Origin: Neptunomonas qingdaonensis
GTDB lineage: Bacteria > Pseudomonadota > Gammaproteobacteria > Pseudomonadales > Balneatricaceae
Assembly (NCBI RefSeq): GCF_900113275.1
Contig: NZ_FOOU01000006.1
Span: 1-64,000 of the forward strand
DNA: 64,000 nt
Direction: 5' to 3'
The notes under the pieces are model-generated. The model made no database searches. It worked only from the letters and a program-made list of their open reading frames with translations, and had not been told where the DNA came from. The translations under genes were made by a program, and so were the position numbers. Shown in pieces: positions 1 to 7,936 of this stretch. Each line of letters opens with the position of its first letter. Position 1 is the stretch's first letter.

Positions 1-1
1 A

Positions 2-118
2 AAGCTGCGAGTAAGTAAGTCATTTAATGTGGTATGCATTGCACTGGCGAACAAGTTGTCGCGGATAGCCTATGCTGTTTTAAGTAAGAATGAGCCTTAT
101 CAGGCACAACAGGTTTAA
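2..118 (+). CDS. IS110-family transposase, C-terminal end (partial)
   Basis: The window opens inside a reading frame that ends at a TAA at 116-118 after 38 residues. The visible peptide contains the stretch ALANKLSRIAYAVL followed by a Tyr shortly before the end, which is typical of the C-terminus of IS110/IS1111 (DEDD/serine) transposases. The rest of the gene lies outside the window. The element sits directly against the 3' end of a truncated sensor gene on the opposite strand, so it probably inserted there. Family assignment rests on a short peptide. Confidence 0.6.
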   Translation, partial: KLRVSKSFNVVCIALANKLSRIAYAVLSKNEPYQAQQV

Positions 119-327
119 TCGGGTTTGCAATAATAGAGCGTGATGATGAAAACGGTTGACCGTCCGGGTGGCAAACCTGTCATAAAAAACAGCTGTGAAA
201 AGCTGCCGGCTTTTTAAGGGCTATCTGGCGCGGATGCTCATCGTGGAGCGGGAATAACACATTCCTAATTAAAGACTCCGAATACATTAGCGCAAAACCA
301 CCTCATGATCACAAATCTGTGTTGCAA
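119..327 (+). mobile_element. 3' non-coding end of the IS110-family element
   Basis: About 210 bp without a gene lie between the transposase stop and the end of the broken sensor gene. The stretch has several short self-complementary segments. IS110/IS1111 elements carry a non-coding end that in some groups encodes a structured bridge RNA, so this segment may hold one; that is inference from the family. The exact element boundary is not defined by a visible repeat. Confidence 0.35.
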
Positions 328-335
328 TCATGAGG
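301..335. terminator. hairpin at the IS/sensor-gene junction
   Basis: CCTCATGAT at 301-309 pairs perfectly with ATCATGAGG at 327-335 around a 17-nt loop. It overlaps the stop of the truncated sensor gene. It could act as a terminator or be a subterminal inverted repeat of the insertion sequence. Confidence 0.4.
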
Positions 336-1110
336 GGAACCATACATTTTTATATAGCGTTTTATGCGTAAAAATCCGTAAAAGATCATCCTTACCTTGA
401 ATTACTTCGGTCTGCAGATCGTATTCACGAGCAGCTTCTATGCTTACGTTGTACTCACCTGATGTCAGACCATGTAAAGAGGCCTGAACCGGAAAATTAG
501 CGACGATTGAAGTCTCTTCATCGGATATAAAAGCAATCGAACTTGGAGGAAGGTTGTAATTTGAAAGTTGGCGACTCCACCAATCCAGTGAAACGACCGC
601 TACAGCGATCGCGGTAACTGTGCCATCAGCGGCGATGACTGGATATGAAAAGTTAACACTGCTGCTTTGCGACGCTCGGTCATGCTGATAAGTACCAATA
701 GAAAACACCTTATTCGTCAATGATTGCTGAAAATAGGCTCTATCAAACACATTAACCTTTTTGCTTAATGGTAAAGCATTACAAAGCAGTTCACCGTCTG
801 AGGTAGGTATTCCAATATTGATGTAGGTAGTGTTCAGTTGAATAATTTTACTCAGAAAGACCTGACAAGCGTCACTTCTTGGATTTTGGATCTCTTTAAC
901 GGATGACAGATGTTGCAGATAATTTTCGGTATCTTTAATAATTATTGCTTGTGCATGCGCAAGCCGCCTTGCCGTTTCGATAGCGTGAGCAGTATGTTTC
1001 TCAATGGCTGAAGCTCTCTGCTGAGTGGCTTGATAAAAAATTGTTATAACGCCAGGCAGAGCAACAATGAGAAGAAAAATGTAAAGTCTAGATTTAAGTG
1101 AGCTAAACAT
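328..1110 (-). pseudogene. cache-domain membrane sensor, truncated by IS110-family insertion
   Basis: The 260-residue product starts with a basic stretch and a membrane segment at about residues 8-27. It continues into an extracytoplasmic sensor domain of the dCache type, with the features YFQQSL and FSYPVIAADGTVTAIAVAVVSLDW near residues 130-180. The second membrane helix and any output domain (GGDEF, kinase or methyl-accepting) are missing. The frame ends right at the edge of the IS110-family element, and its last four residues appear to be encoded by element DNA. The remaining protein would be a membrane-tethered periplasmic domain without signalling output. The original output type cannot be told. 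Confidence 0.65.
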
Positions 1111-1322
1111 ATCAACTGAAAGCCCGTACCAAATAGATGAATATATACAACCAAAATAACTGAGTTTTAGATAACTATCGAGGAATGAATAATTTTCAAG
1201 TCAGCTTTGTAGCTTTTCTTTGCTTAGCGGACTGCGAAGCATAGCTATTATATATGGCTGCTTAATATGTCTTCTTAATATGTTATGGGTCCACAGTAGC
1301 AGGTAATTACAGGCTTATTAGT

Positions 1323-1742
1323 TTAGGGATTTCTCGCGCACACTGCCCTGATTCGTTCTGCGGGCACTCGCAGTTGCGTGATTAAATACACTTTAAACGA
1401 CTCTTCATACGGTTGCTTCGCGAGGGCTTTTTGCATGCAGGTTAGCCATGCTTCGCTCTCTGCCTTACCTACCGGTAAATGCTGATGTGCTGCCGGGATA
1501 CTCAGACTACCAAAGGTGGTGGCGTAAATCCTTGGGCCGCCGAGCCAGCCTGATAAAAAATAGGCGAGCTTGGTGCGTGATTCAGTCAGGTCACCAGGAT
1601 GCATATCGCGTATTATTTTCGCTTCTGACAATGTACACATGTTGTCGTAGAAGTCATCGACAAGGCGGGTAATGCCGGCCAACTCTCCTGCTGCTTTATA
1701 GGAATTGTCACCTACTCCGTATTCGCCACTGCTTGTATTCAT
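1323..1742 (-). CDS. group II truncated haemoglobin (TrHbO-like)
   Basis: This 139-residue protein has the marks of group II truncated globins: a GGP turn (FLSGWLGGPRIYA), the AAHQHLPVG segment before the proximal-side helix, and a conserved AWLTCM stretch. These cytoplasmic haem proteins bind O2 and are linked to handling of NO, O2 or peroxide. An N-terminal extension of about 20 residues (MNTSSGEYGVGDNSYKAAGE) precedes the globin fold. The gene stands alone and is divergent from the downstream PheC-like gene, with about 130 bp between the two starts. Family assignment is good; physiological ligand and role are inferred from the family only. Confidence 0.85.
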   Translation of the reverse strand: MNTSSGEYGVGDNSYKAAGELAGITRLVDDFYDNMCTLSEAKIIRDMHPGDLTESRTKLAYFLSGWLGGPRIYATTFGSLSIPAAHQHLPVGKAESEAWLTCMQKALAKQPYEESFKVYLITQLRVPAERIRAVCARNP

Positions 1743-1874
1743 AATCTACGGTGCTCTTTGTTTGCTGACTTCTTTTTTGTTGGGTTTAAGAGTATTAATG
1801 TGACACTTGGCTGCGTATATACGCCCAAAAACAGCAGTGTAATTTAAACATAAAAATAAGGAAGATGGCATTTT

Positions 1875-2687
1875 ATGAAACTACTTATACAACAACTTAT
1901 ACAACGACCTAAGAAGCTTTCGATACAACTATCTAAAGCCTTACTCCTGTTAACGGTAACGCTTAGTTTTAGCTCCTTTGCCGATCTCCTCCAGGATGTC
2001 CAGGAAAAAGGGTATTTGACGGTAGGAACAACGGGGGATTACAAGCCCTTCACCTTCTTTGATGGCGAGACTTACTCAGGCTATGACGTCGATGTAGCCA
2101 ATCATCTTGCGACAGAACTGGGGGTTGAAGTACGTTTTGTTCAGACGACATGGAAGGGTTTGGTTGGTGACCTTAAGGAAGGTAAATATGATATCGCCAT
2201 GGGAGGTATTACTCGTCGTATGTCTCGTCAATTAGCGGCTGAACAATCTCAGGGCTATATGACATTTGGTAAGGTGTTCCTGGTTGCGAATGGCAAAGAA
2301 GCACAATATGACACACTGGAAGAAGTTAACCTGCCAAGCGTCAGGGTAGGTGTGAATATTGGCGGCACCAACGAGAAATTTGCTGATGAATTTTTGCCTA
2401 ACGCAACCATAATTAAGTTTGAAAACAACCTTGATGTTCCCAAAGCGGTATCCGAAGGTAAAGTTGATGTGATGGTTACCGAAACGCCAGAGGCCCTTTA
2501 TTACGAGACCACTGATAAGACATTACAAGCGGTGCGTGATGAGAGCCCATTTACCAAAAGCCAGTTTGGTTATCTGATCCCTGTGGGTGAGCAGCGATTC
2601 CTCAATACCGTGAATTTCGTGATGGATGAAATGAAGTTAAAAGGGATTGACAGAGCGCTAATGAAAAAAAATTCATTAATGAATTAA
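1875..2687 (+). CDS. periplasmic substrate-binding protein, cyclohexadienyl dehydratase (PheC)-like
   Basis: A 270-residue protein with a signal peptide (hydrophobic segment about residues 22-36, ending ...SFSSFA). The mature part reads like the family 3 solute-binding fold: a GTTGDYKPFTFF start, GYDVDVANHLA, and KYDIAMGGITR. It also has VGVNIGGTNEKFADEF and DVMVTETPEA. The TTGDYKPF and GGITR motifs are those of periplasmic cyclohexadienyl/arogenate dehydratases (PheC) as well as polar amino acid binding proteins. No permease or ATPase gene lies beside it, which favours a stand-alone enzyme or an orphan binding protein. A strong hairpin follows the stop codon. Confidence 0.75.
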   Translation: MKLLIQQLIQRPKKLSIQLSKALLLLTVTLSFSSFADLLQDVQEKGYLTVGTTGDYKPFTFFDGETYSGYDVDVANHLATELGVEVRFVQTTWKGLVGDLKEGKYDIAMGGITRRMSRQLAAEQSQGYMTFGKVFLVANGKEAQYDTLEEVNLPSVRVGVNIGGTNEKFADEFLPNATIIKFENNLDVPKAVSEGKVDVMVTETPEALYYETTDKTLQAVRDESPFTKSQFGYLIPVGEQRFLNTVNFVMDEMKLKGIDRALMKKNSLMN

Positions 2688-2706
2688 TCTTTACTATTCA
2701 AAATAT

Positions 2707-2726
2707 AAAGGGCCAACAGGCCCTTT
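2707..2726. terminator. rho-independent terminator after the PheC-like gene
   Basis: AAAGGGCC (2707-2714), a 4-nt AACA loop and GGCCCTTT (2719-2726) form a perfect 8-bp stem ending in a T-rich stretch. It lies 20 nt after the stop of the PheC-like gene and could also stop transcription arriving from nrdJb on the other strand. Confidence 0.8.
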
Positions 2727-2799
2727 TATAATTTTCAGTATTGGATGCTCATGTAATAGATAGCGTTTGTATAAGCATATTTTTACATATAAAAAACCA

Positions 2800-3612
2800 C
2801 TAAGAACACTTACTATCACCGCAACTCAGGCAGGTGTAACAGCCATCCATCAGGATCGCCGCTTTGGTGTGGCATTTGTTGCATAGCTGAGCATTGGCAG
2901 GATAGCCACCGTTATCATCATTGACACTTTTATCAAGGTTGCTGATAGCTGCCTGACCCTGCGTAGCTGTACGACGATCATATTCTGCTCTTTTTTCATC
3001 GAGAATCTGTTGCTGATGCTGATCTATGCATGGATCTTTCATCAGGCCAATCATTTTAAGATGGTTTTCAATCGATTCTCCAATTTCTGCGACCAATGAA
3101 GGCATGAATTTTCCGCCTTTTTTAAAGTAACCGCCTTTAGGATCGAACACCGCTTTTAACTCTTCCACCATAAAGGTGACATCACCGCCTTTACGAAATA
3201 CGGCAGAGATAACGCGGGTGAGTGCGACGACCCACATGAAGTGATCCATGTTTTTAGAGTTAATAAATATCTCATAGGGGTGGCGTTGTTCATGCTCTGT
3301 ATCCTGATTCAGGACAATGTCGTTGATGGTGATATACAGCGCATGCTCAGACATCGGTGTTTTTATTTTATAAGTTGAGCCCATAAGAAAGTCCGGACGA
3401 CTCAGGTTTTCGTGGACGGTTTCCAGGCTGAGTTCGTCTTTTTGCTCTGGCTTCTGCTCTGGCTTCTGTTCGGGCTGTTGTGGCACGGCTAGTTGAGCGT
3501 CAGCCGCTAATGCTGCCGTTTCTTCTGCTGCTTTTTCTTGTGCAGTGATCACTTTGTAACTGATGATAGCTTGATCAATACGGACTATTTTCTTCTGTGC
3601 TGTTGATGACAT
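2800..3612 (-). CDS. nrdJb: class II ribonucleotide reductase, NrdJb subunit (C-terminal part of split NrdJ)
   Basis: The 270-residue product has the region typical of the C-terminal part of B12-dependent ribonucleotide reductases: a TSCPD-type domain (YEIFINSKNMDHFMWVVALTRVISAVFRKG, residues about 113-145). It ends in a Cys-rich tail with CNKCHTK and CYTCLSCGDSKCS, which in this family serves thiol transfer to the active site. A Q/P/E-rich linker (about residues 43-60) precedes the domain. The split nrdJa-nrdJb arrangement is known from Pseudomonas. It follows the nrdJa 3' fragment by 12 nt. Because nrdJa is split by the island, nrdJb is now cut off from its promoter and partner and is probably silent or a relic. 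Confidence 0.85.
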   Translation of the reverse strand: MSSTAQKKIVRIDQAIISYKVITAQEKAAEETAALAADAQLAVPQQPEQKPEQKPEQKDELSLETVHENLSRPDFLMGSTYKIKTPMSEHALYITINDIVLNQDTEHEQRHPYEIFINSKNMDHFMWVVALTRVISAVFRKGGDVTFMVEELKAVFDPKGGYFKKGGKFMPSLVAEIGESIENHLKMIGLMKDPCIDQHQQQILDEKRAEYDRRTATQGQAAISNLDKSVNDDNGGYPANAQLCNKCHTKAAILMDGCYTCLSCGDSKCS

Positions 3613-3624
3613 GCGGGTGTCTCC

Positions 3625-4800
3625 TTAAAATTTTCCGTAATAACCTTCTTTTAGTGCATCGAACAGATTAGCAGCAGTGTGGTACTCGCCATCGTACTCA
3701 ACCTCTTCACTGCCTTTTAGCTCAACCACACTGCCATCGGCCAACGTAAACTGATAGAGGGTGTTTTCAAGATCCTGCTCTTTTACCAGCACGCCTTGAA
3801 AAGCTTCTGGATTGAAGCGAAAAGTGGTGCAACCTTTTAGCCCCTGCTCATAAGCATATTGATAAATATCCTTGAACTCATCATAGGGGTAGTCAGTAGG
3901 CACATTGGCCGTTTTCGAGATGGAGGAATCGATCCATTTTTGTGCCGCCGCTTGTATGTCAACATGCTGTTTTGGGTGGATGTCGTCCGCACAAATAAAG
4001 TAATCCGGCAACTGTTGGGCAGGCACATCGCTATAGGGCATCGCTTCTGCATTAATAAGGTGACGATAAGCCAGCAGCTCATACGAAAACACATCGACCT
4101 TTTCTTTGGATTTTTTACCCTGGCGAATAATATTGCGGGAGTAATGATGTGCAAAACTGGGTTCGATCCCATTGCTGGCATTGTTACCTATCGATAACGC
4201 AATGGTACCTGTTGGCGCGATCGAGCTATGGTGAGTAAAACGGCAGCCTTGCTCAGCTAGCTGCTTGACCAGCTCTGGTTCACTTTTAGCGATCTGTTGC
4301 ATGTAGCGACTGTAACGTGCATGCAGCACTTTTCCCGCGACTGAGTCCCCGACTTTGTAACCATCATCAAGCATCTCGGGGCGTTTACGTAGCATCTCAC
4401 CCGTCACCGTAAATTGCTCATTCATAATCGGCGCCGCGCCTTTTTCTTTGGCCAATTCAAGCCCCGCACGCCAGCCGGTAATGGCTAACGCTTTTGTGAC
4501 TTGTTCTGTAAAAATGACGGATGCAGCATCGCCGTATTTCATTTTAAGCATGGTGATGGTGGAGCCCAACCCCAAGTATCCCATACCGTGACGGCGTTTA
4601 TGATTGATCTCGTGGCGCTGCTCTTCTAACGGCAATCCGTTGATCTCAACAACGTTATCCAACATGCGGGTAAAGATGGTCACGGTTGTTTTAAAGCGAT
4701 TCCAATCAAAACGAGCTTGTTGAGTAAAAGGATCTAAGACAAACTTAGTGAGGTTGATCGAGCCGAGCAAACAGCTACCGTAAGGGGGTAACGGTTGCTC
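3625..4800 (-). pseudogene. nrdJa: nrdJa 3' half, separated from its 5' half by the island
   Basis: Reading from the left island junction on the minus strand gives C-G-E-Q-P-L-P-P-Y-G-S-C-L-L-G-S-I-N-L, the active-site loop of class II ribonucleotide reductase. It continues to a normal end with SIAPTGTIALSIGNNASNGIEP and CTTFRFNPEAFQG. 391 residues from Glu onward match the missing part of the 334-residue 5' half at 31704-32705, so excision would restore a frame of about 725 codons. Immediately before the Cys-Gly codons the island supplies an in-frame TAA. There is no start except a chance TTG at 4770. It cannot make an active enzyme, because the N-terminal half with the other redox cysteine is elsewhere. 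Confidence 0.9.
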
Positions 4801-4801
4801 A

Positions 4802-4822
4802 CCACATTATCATGTGTGTATT
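4802..4822 (+). repeat. left island end: 5-bp core CCACA plus inward end sequence
   Basis: CCACA at 4802-4806 is shared with the right junction. The sixth base of the target (Gly third position) differs: GGT here, GGC at the right junction. This places the crossover within the 5 bp TGTGG of the nrdJa sense strand. The inward sequence TTATC-ATGTGTGT resembles the right end. Confidence 0.75.
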
Positions 4823-4896
4823 CTTTATTGTAAAAATTACTTATCTGAGTACAAATAAATGTGTAAAATTGAAATTAAAATGATCTCGGGTTTTAT

Positions 4897-6282
4897 ATGA
4901 GCAGTGACTGGCTAGATGACTTTCGTGAACCTCCAAATTCATATCAAGTGAGAAAAGGATCTTGGCCAACTTCAATTACAGGGGTTGATGGTCAATCTAT
5001 ACCTGTACGCAAGGATTGGGTGAATGAGGGTTTTTATTACCTGATCGATTCCCGAAATGGCTTTATGCCGCCGATTGCCAACCTATGGGGTTGGGATCTA
5101 CGCCTCAAGTATACAGCAAACACCGTGAAGACATATTTGCAGAGCCTGACGCAATTGTTCGAATATCTGGATCGCCACCACTTCGATCTGGATAGTCGCT
5201 TCGCAGCGCTAGAGCCGCTCAAACGCATGGAAGTCGATCAACTAGTTAGTGCCTTGGCATGGAAAAAAGAATCCGGCAATATAATTAAAGCGAAATTATC
5301 GACCTATGCGCATCGACTCGGAACAATATCCATCTATCTGAGATTCGGATTTGAGCGCTATCTGGATAAAGTGACGGATCAAAAAAAGCATCTCTATGCC
5401 GAGAAAAAAATGGAGCGGATGCTAAAATGGATAGAACAAGCGGTTCCAACACGAGGTAATATCCAAGAAGCCACACAAAGTCCGCCAGCACTTTCTAACG
5501 AACAGCTCGCAGTGCTGAGGTTTGCCATCACACCCGAAGCACCACACAATCCATTCAGTTCACAGCATGATCTTGCGATTCGTTACCGCAACGCTGCTTT
5601 AGTTAGCTTGTTAATTGAAGCCGGTATCCGCCCTGCTGAACTATGCATGCTAGAGAAAAGTGACTTGTTTCCAGAACGGCAGTCCATCTGGGTTTCCAAG
5701 TGGTCGGCAGATAGTATGGAAGCACATCACAATCAACTTGCGGAGTACCGCCGCCGCCGCAAGTTTCCCCGCAAAGCCACAGTTGGCCATAAGACACGCG
5801 GACGCGATATAAAGCTGTCACAAATGACGCTTGAAATGCTTCAGCTTTATATAGATGAGCACCGCGACAAGTTACTTGCAGGTAAGCGGCGTAGCACCTA
5901 CCTATTTTTATCAGCCAAGGATGGCGGCCCCATCACGCCCAGTGGGGTGAGATCGGTTGTAAAAACCATTGCTACTGCCTTTCCAACGGTTGGTTACTTA
6001 ACCTCATATACCTTCCGCCATACCGCAGTGACGGTGTCCGCCGCAACGCTCAGGAAAGCACTGAGCCATGTTGATGCGTTAAGTCGAGACCAATTACTTC
6101 AAGAAATCCTGACAACAAAATTCGGTTGGAGTCAGGGATCTGATATGCCCAACCACTATGGGCGTGAAGATCTGAACTCGCTGCTTTCAGATTTAGCAAC
6201 CGCCAGTATGCAGGCTGAATCAACCTATTCAGCTGTACCAATTATTGATAATCAAAGGAAATCAGCCAATGACTCTTTTTAG
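4897..6282 (+). CDS. tyrosine recombinase 1 of the island
   Basis: A 461-residue site-specific recombinase. The C-terminal catalytic domain shows Arg I in EAGIRPAEL (about R244), the H/Y-x-x-R box as YTFRHT (about R373), and the nucleophile Tyr in NHYGRED (about Y421). An N-terminal core-binding (SAM-like) region covers about residues 60-170. The gene starts 90 nt inside the left island end and reads inward. Its 3' end runs up to the ribosome-binding region of the next recombinase, so the four genes to 10634 form one unit. The product likely acts with the other two recombinases on the island ends. Exact subfamily was not determined. Confidence 0.85.
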   Translation: MSSDWLDDFREPPNSYQVRKGSWPTSITGVDGQSIPVRKDWVNEGFYYLIDSRNGFMPPIANLWGWDLRLKYTANTVKTYLQSLTQLFEYLDRHHFDLDSRFAALEPLKRMEVDQLVSALAWKKESGNIIKAKLSTYAHRLGTISIYLRFGFERYLDKVTDQKKHLYAEKKMERMLKWIEQAVPTRGNIQEATQSPPALSNEQLAVLRFAITPEAPHNPFSSQHDLAIRYRNAALVSLLIEAGIRPAELCMLEKSDLFPERQSIWVSKWSADSMEAHHNQLAEYRRRRKFPRKATVGHKTRGRDIKLSQMTLEMLQLYIDEHRDKLLAGKRRSTYLFLSAKDGGPITPSGVRSVVKTIATAFPTVGYLTSYTFRHTAVTVSAATLRKALSHVDALSRDQLLQEILTTKFGWSQGSDMPNHYGREDLNSLLSDLATASMQAESTYSAVPIIDNQRKSANDSF

Positions 6283-7936
6283 CATCACAATATATGATAC
6301 AGATCCCTTAATTGGCGATTATAACGCATTGGCAAAGCTAGAAATCGATTGGGCACCAATACCCGCCACTGTACGAGGCAAGCAGTTAGAAAGTGTGCAG
6401 ATTCGCACGCAAGAAGGCGGAGCTTTTCTGAATGAAGTCATCGTCGGACAAGCCAATGCTAGTCGCCGTCATGTCTGTCCCCCACAGCGCTGGCATGCGC
6501 ATCCTGTGATAAATTACGTAGCGTGGCGCTGGTTTATCGAACGCTGCGAAATTGTCTCCGCATCAAAAGTACACCAGTACACGGTAGAATTATCGGATGC
6601 CCTTACACAGTTAAATGTTGCAAAAAATGCATCAGAAAGCGTGTTCGAAAAAGCGATTCGTGGCTGGGCGAGAGATGTCTTTCTCCACAGCCCGAACACA
6701 GATGCGGGTCATCATCGTCAAACGGCCTTGCGTCAGTTTCTGGCAACAGGACAGTTGGAATCCGAATGGGGGTTCAGTGACGAAGTGGCAAGCTGCCTGC
6801 TAGGCATGAAGATCAATAACCGCATCACGCGTGGCATCCACGTCCTGACGCTTGATGACGTAAATGGTCCGTTCACCCAAGCGCAGCGAGTAGCCATCGA
6901 CCGTTTTCTCGAAAGTAGGGTGCTGAATACCTTTGATGAAGCTCTTTTACGCCTGCACCGCTATATTGGCCTACGACCGACGCAAACTGCATTACTGCGC
7001 GAATGTGATCTAACAGAAAAAGATGGCAGATGGCATTTGGTGATTCATCTCATCAAGGGCAAGCATTCAACGGGTCGACGAAACCCCAACAATATACGTC
7101 AATACAAGATTCCAGATGATGTGGCGATCGTGTTGCAGCGACTGATTAATGAGGAACAGGATAACCCGCTCACTTGTCCGCTGACAAATATCGATACCAC
7201 ATGCCCAACTAAGCGGCCAATGTTTAAAGCGGTACGGACAAATGATCGCACATTGCCTAAGGATGCCCGGGATGCTCAATATTACTATCACCTTTCTCCT
7301 CAGTTGGTATCTGAGCGGTTCTATATGATGTCCAAAAACCACGTGATTACCACGAAGGAAACCGACCTTCGCACTAATAAAAAAGTCATCAAGCCTGTCC
7401 GTATCACCGCGTATCGTTTTCGTTACTCTGTAGGTACGCATCTAGCCCAAAAAGGAGCAAGCCTTCGCCAAATCGCCGTGTGGTTGGGTCATAAAGGAGA
7501 AGAATCGGTTAGATTCTACATAAAAATGGCCCAAGAGTGGTGGGATCACGATTTCTCACTCAGCTCCAGCCCCATACAACAGAAAGCGATTGCAGCCCTC
7601 AGCGGCGCGCTCGTCGACAAACTGCCGAAGAGCGAAGATGGCCAAATCGCCGCCTGCATTGCCATGACCGGCACATGTGTGTTGCCACCTGGGGTACCCG
7701 AATGCCCATACGATCCGATGAAATCTTGTGCGACATGCTCCAACCGACGCGACACATCTGAAATGACCGATGACACTAGGTGGTTGGTCGCTCAAGCAAT
7801 AAAGACCAACCAGGACGAATTTGAATTTTGGCAGGCGAACAGCACGGCCCAGTTTCCACTAGGAATGCTAACAGAGCGGGAACGTCTAGTGGATGCGGCT
7901 GAAATATTGGCAGAAGCCTGGGAGGTAGCGTCATGA
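6269..7936 (+). CDS. tyrosine recombinase 2 of the island
   Basis: About 555 residues from the ATG at 6269, preferred over an upstream TTG at 6245 because AAAGGAA lies about 9 nt before it. Catalytic signs are GLRPTQTALL (Arg I, about R236), YRFRYSVGTHLA (box with R at about 385), a WLGHKGEESVRFYIK segment with the Tyr nucleophile at about 417. The C-terminus has a cysteine cluster (C-V-L-P-P-G-V-P-E-C-P, then CATC) that could bind zinc. It overlaps the first recombinase gene by 14 nt and the third by the 4-nt ATGA. Size and order resemble TnpB-like members of multi-recombinase transposons. Confidence 0.85.
   Translation: MTLFSITIYDTDPLIGDYNALAKLEIDWAPIPATVRGKQLESVQIRTQEGGAFLNEVIVGQANASRRHVCPPQRWHAHPVINYVAWRWFIERCEIVSASKVHQYTVELSDALTQLNVAKNASESVFEKAIRGWARDVFLHSPNTDAGHHRQTALRQFLATGQLESEWGFSDEVASCLLGMKINNRITRGIHVLTLDDVNGPFTQAQRVAIDRFLESRVLNTFDEALLRLHRYIGLRPTQTALLRECDLTEKDGRWHLVIHLIKGKHSTGRRNPNNIRQYKIPDDVAIVLQRLINEEQDNPLTCPLTNIDTTCPTKRPMFKAVRTNDRTLPKDARDAQYYYHLSPQLVSERFYMMSKNHVITTKETDLRTNKKVIKPVRITAYRFRYSVGTHLAQKGASLRQIAVWLGHKGEESVRFYIKMAQEWWDHDFSLSSSPIQQKAIAALSGALVDKLPKSEDGQIAACIAMTGTCVLPPGVPECPYDPMKSCATCSNRRDTSEMTDDTRWLVAQAIKTNQDEFEFWQANSTAQFPLGMLTERERLVDAAEILAEAWEVAS

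Noticed and set aside
4770-4772. TTG at 4770 as a real start for the nrdJa 3' half
   Set aside because: It lies inside the conserved CLLGSINL loop, has no ribosome binding site and would give a protein without the active-site Cys.
4802-4822. tRNA-gene attachment site
   Set aside because: No tRNA is visible at either junction; both flanks are nrdJa coding sequence.
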